Part shown: piece after piece, positions 51,494 through 52,675 of the stretch
Numbering within the stretch: position 1 is the first letter of the stretch
Layout: every line of letters begins with the position of its first letter
Source of the DNA: Acidobacteriota bacterium
GTDB taxonomy: Bacteria > Acidobacteriota > Holophagae > Holophagales > Holophagaceae
Assembly (NCBI GenBank): GCA_021812805.1
Contig: JAKAMQ010000002.1
Location: 1-52,675 of the forward strand
Direction of reading: 5' to 3'
Length of the DNA: 52,675 bases
Notes under the pieces: model-generated
What the model was told of the DNA's origin: nothing
What the model saw: the letters and a program-made list of their open reading frames with translations, nothing else
Database searches by the model: none
Translations under genes and position numbers: made by a program

Positions 51494-52470
51494 GGCGGAT
51501 GGCCCTCCTGTTCTGCCTGCCGGCCCTGCTGGCGGCGGCCCCGCCCCAGGTGATGGACGAGATCCTCGTGGTCGTCAACAACCACATCATCACCAAGCAC
51601 ACCTTCGACCAGGCGGTGGAACAGCAGAATGCGGCCCTCTACCGGGAGTTCTCCGGCAAGGAGCTGGATGCCAAGCTCAAGGACGCCCGCGAGAAGACGC
51701 TCCAGGGGATGATTGACGCCGACCTGCTGGACGACAAGGCCCAGGAGCTGGGCTCCCCGATCACCGATGCCTATGTCCGGGCCAATATCGAGGCCATCAA
51801 GAAGGAGAACAAGTTCGCCTCCGATGCGGACCTGGAGCGCGCCCTGCGCGCCAGTCTGGGCATCGGGCTGGACGAGTTCGCCCGCCGGCAGAAGGAACAG
51901 GCCACCCAGCAGTTCGTGCTGCAGCGGGAGGTCTACTCCAAGGTGGCCGTGGAGGACAACGAGCTGCGCGCCTATTACGAGGACCACAAGGATGAGTACC
52001 GCCTGCCCACCCGCTTCCGCATCCGGGAGCTGGTGCTGGCCAAGGGCGCCACGGACGCGGATCTCGCCGCGGCCCGGGCGAAGCTGGCTGACATCCAGGC
52101 CGCCCTCAAAGCCGGGAAGCCCTTCGAGGCCGAAGTGAAGGCCTACTCCACCAGCCCGAGCCGGGACACCGGCGGCGACCTGGGCTGGCTCAACAAGGGC
52201 CTGCTCCGCCCCAGCATCGAGGACGCGGCGCTGAAGCTGAAGCCGGGCCAGGTGTCCGCGCCGATCGAGACCGACAAGGACATCTACCTGATCCAGCTCA
52301 TCGCGCTGGAGGATGCACCGGTCAAGGATTTCGCCGAGGTGAAGGGCCAGATCCTGAAGAAGCTCCAGGAACCCAAGGCGCAGAATGCCATCGAGCAGTA
52401 CCTGGCCGACCTCCGGAAGCGCGCCAACATCCGCTACATGGTGCCTCGGGCCACGATTCTGAAAGGGTGA
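51490..52470 (+). CDS. SurA/PpiC-type peptidyl-prolyl isomerase, exported
   Basis: Signal-like N-terminus; VMDEILVVVNNHIITKHTFDQAV; parvulin core RFRIRELVLAKGATDADLAAARAKL...YSTSPSRDTGGDLGWLNKGLL. Alternative ATG at 51499. Confidence 0.88.
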   Translation: MRRMALLFCLPALLAAAPPQVMDEILVVVNNHIITKHTFDQAVEQQNAALYREFSGKELDAKLKDAREKTLQGMIDADLLDDKAQELGSPITDAYVRANIEAIKKENKFASDADLERALRASLGIGLDEFARRQKEQATQQFVLQREVYSKVAVEDNELRAYYEDHKDEYRLPTRFRIRELVLAKGATDADLAAARAKLADIQAALKAGKPFEAEVKAYSTSPSRDTGGDLGWLNKGLLRPSIEDAALKLKPGQVSAPIETDKDIYLIQLIALEDAPVKDFAEVKGQILKKLQEPKAQNAIEQYLADLRKRANIRYMVPRATILKG

Positions 52471-52675
52471 CCGTGCGCCTGGACGCCTACCTCAAGAAGA
52501 GCCTGCTCATCAAGCGCCGGGAGCTGGCCAACCAGCTCTGCGACGAGGGCATGGTGCGCGTGAACGGGACGCCCCGCCGGGCGGGCCACGAGGTGAAGGT
52601 CCAGGATGAACTCGAATTCCCCCTCTACAATCGGGTCCTGAAGGTCCGGGTGCTGGGATTGCCGGAAGGCAACGT
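52467..52675 (+). CDS. S4 RNA-binding domain protein (partial at window end)
   Basis: VRLDAYLKKSLLIKRRELANQLCDEGMVRVNGTPRRAGHEVKVQDELEFPLYNRVLKVRVLGLPEGN; GTGA overlap with upstream gene. Confidence 0.8.
   Translation, partial: MTVRLDAYLKKSLLIKRRELANQLCDEGMVRVNGTPRRAGHEVKVQDELEFPLYNRVLKVRVLGLPEGN

Overview
High-GC bacterial chromosomal window with gene content I would associate with Acidobacteriota (Holophagae/Geothrix-like); that assignment is inference. It is densely coding. Recognisable genes include a glycosyltransferase, a Kef-type antiporter, rpsT, a transketolase N-terminal subunit, argS, a GxxExxY protein, pyrG, a eukaryote-like citrate synthase, lysS, a DegT aminotransferase, rplI, HU, an SQR-like flavoprotein plus LysR, two aldehyde dehydrogenases, several histidine kinases, mscS, msrBA, bioA/bioD/bioF, secreted repeat proteins, a BI-1 family protein, and two parvulins followed by an S4 protein. 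No rRNA, tRNA, CRISPR array or classical IS element was seen. The most unusual signals are: (1) a three-copy double-hairpin repeat whose first stem starts exactly 6 nt after a stop codon in every copy, with compensatory changes in the second stem; (2) a PD-(D/E)XK-like GxxExxY gene bracketed by 29-nt inverted repeats, with two related ORF-less hairpins elsewhere in the window; (3) a tightly overlapping operon of corrinoid protein, URO-D-like methyltransferase, DUF1638 protein and PAS hybrid kinase; (4) a duplicated ~127-nt AT-rich leader between two divergent gene pairs; and (5) a colinear but interrupted bioF-bioD-bioA set. All calls are by eye from sequence; no database searches were run.
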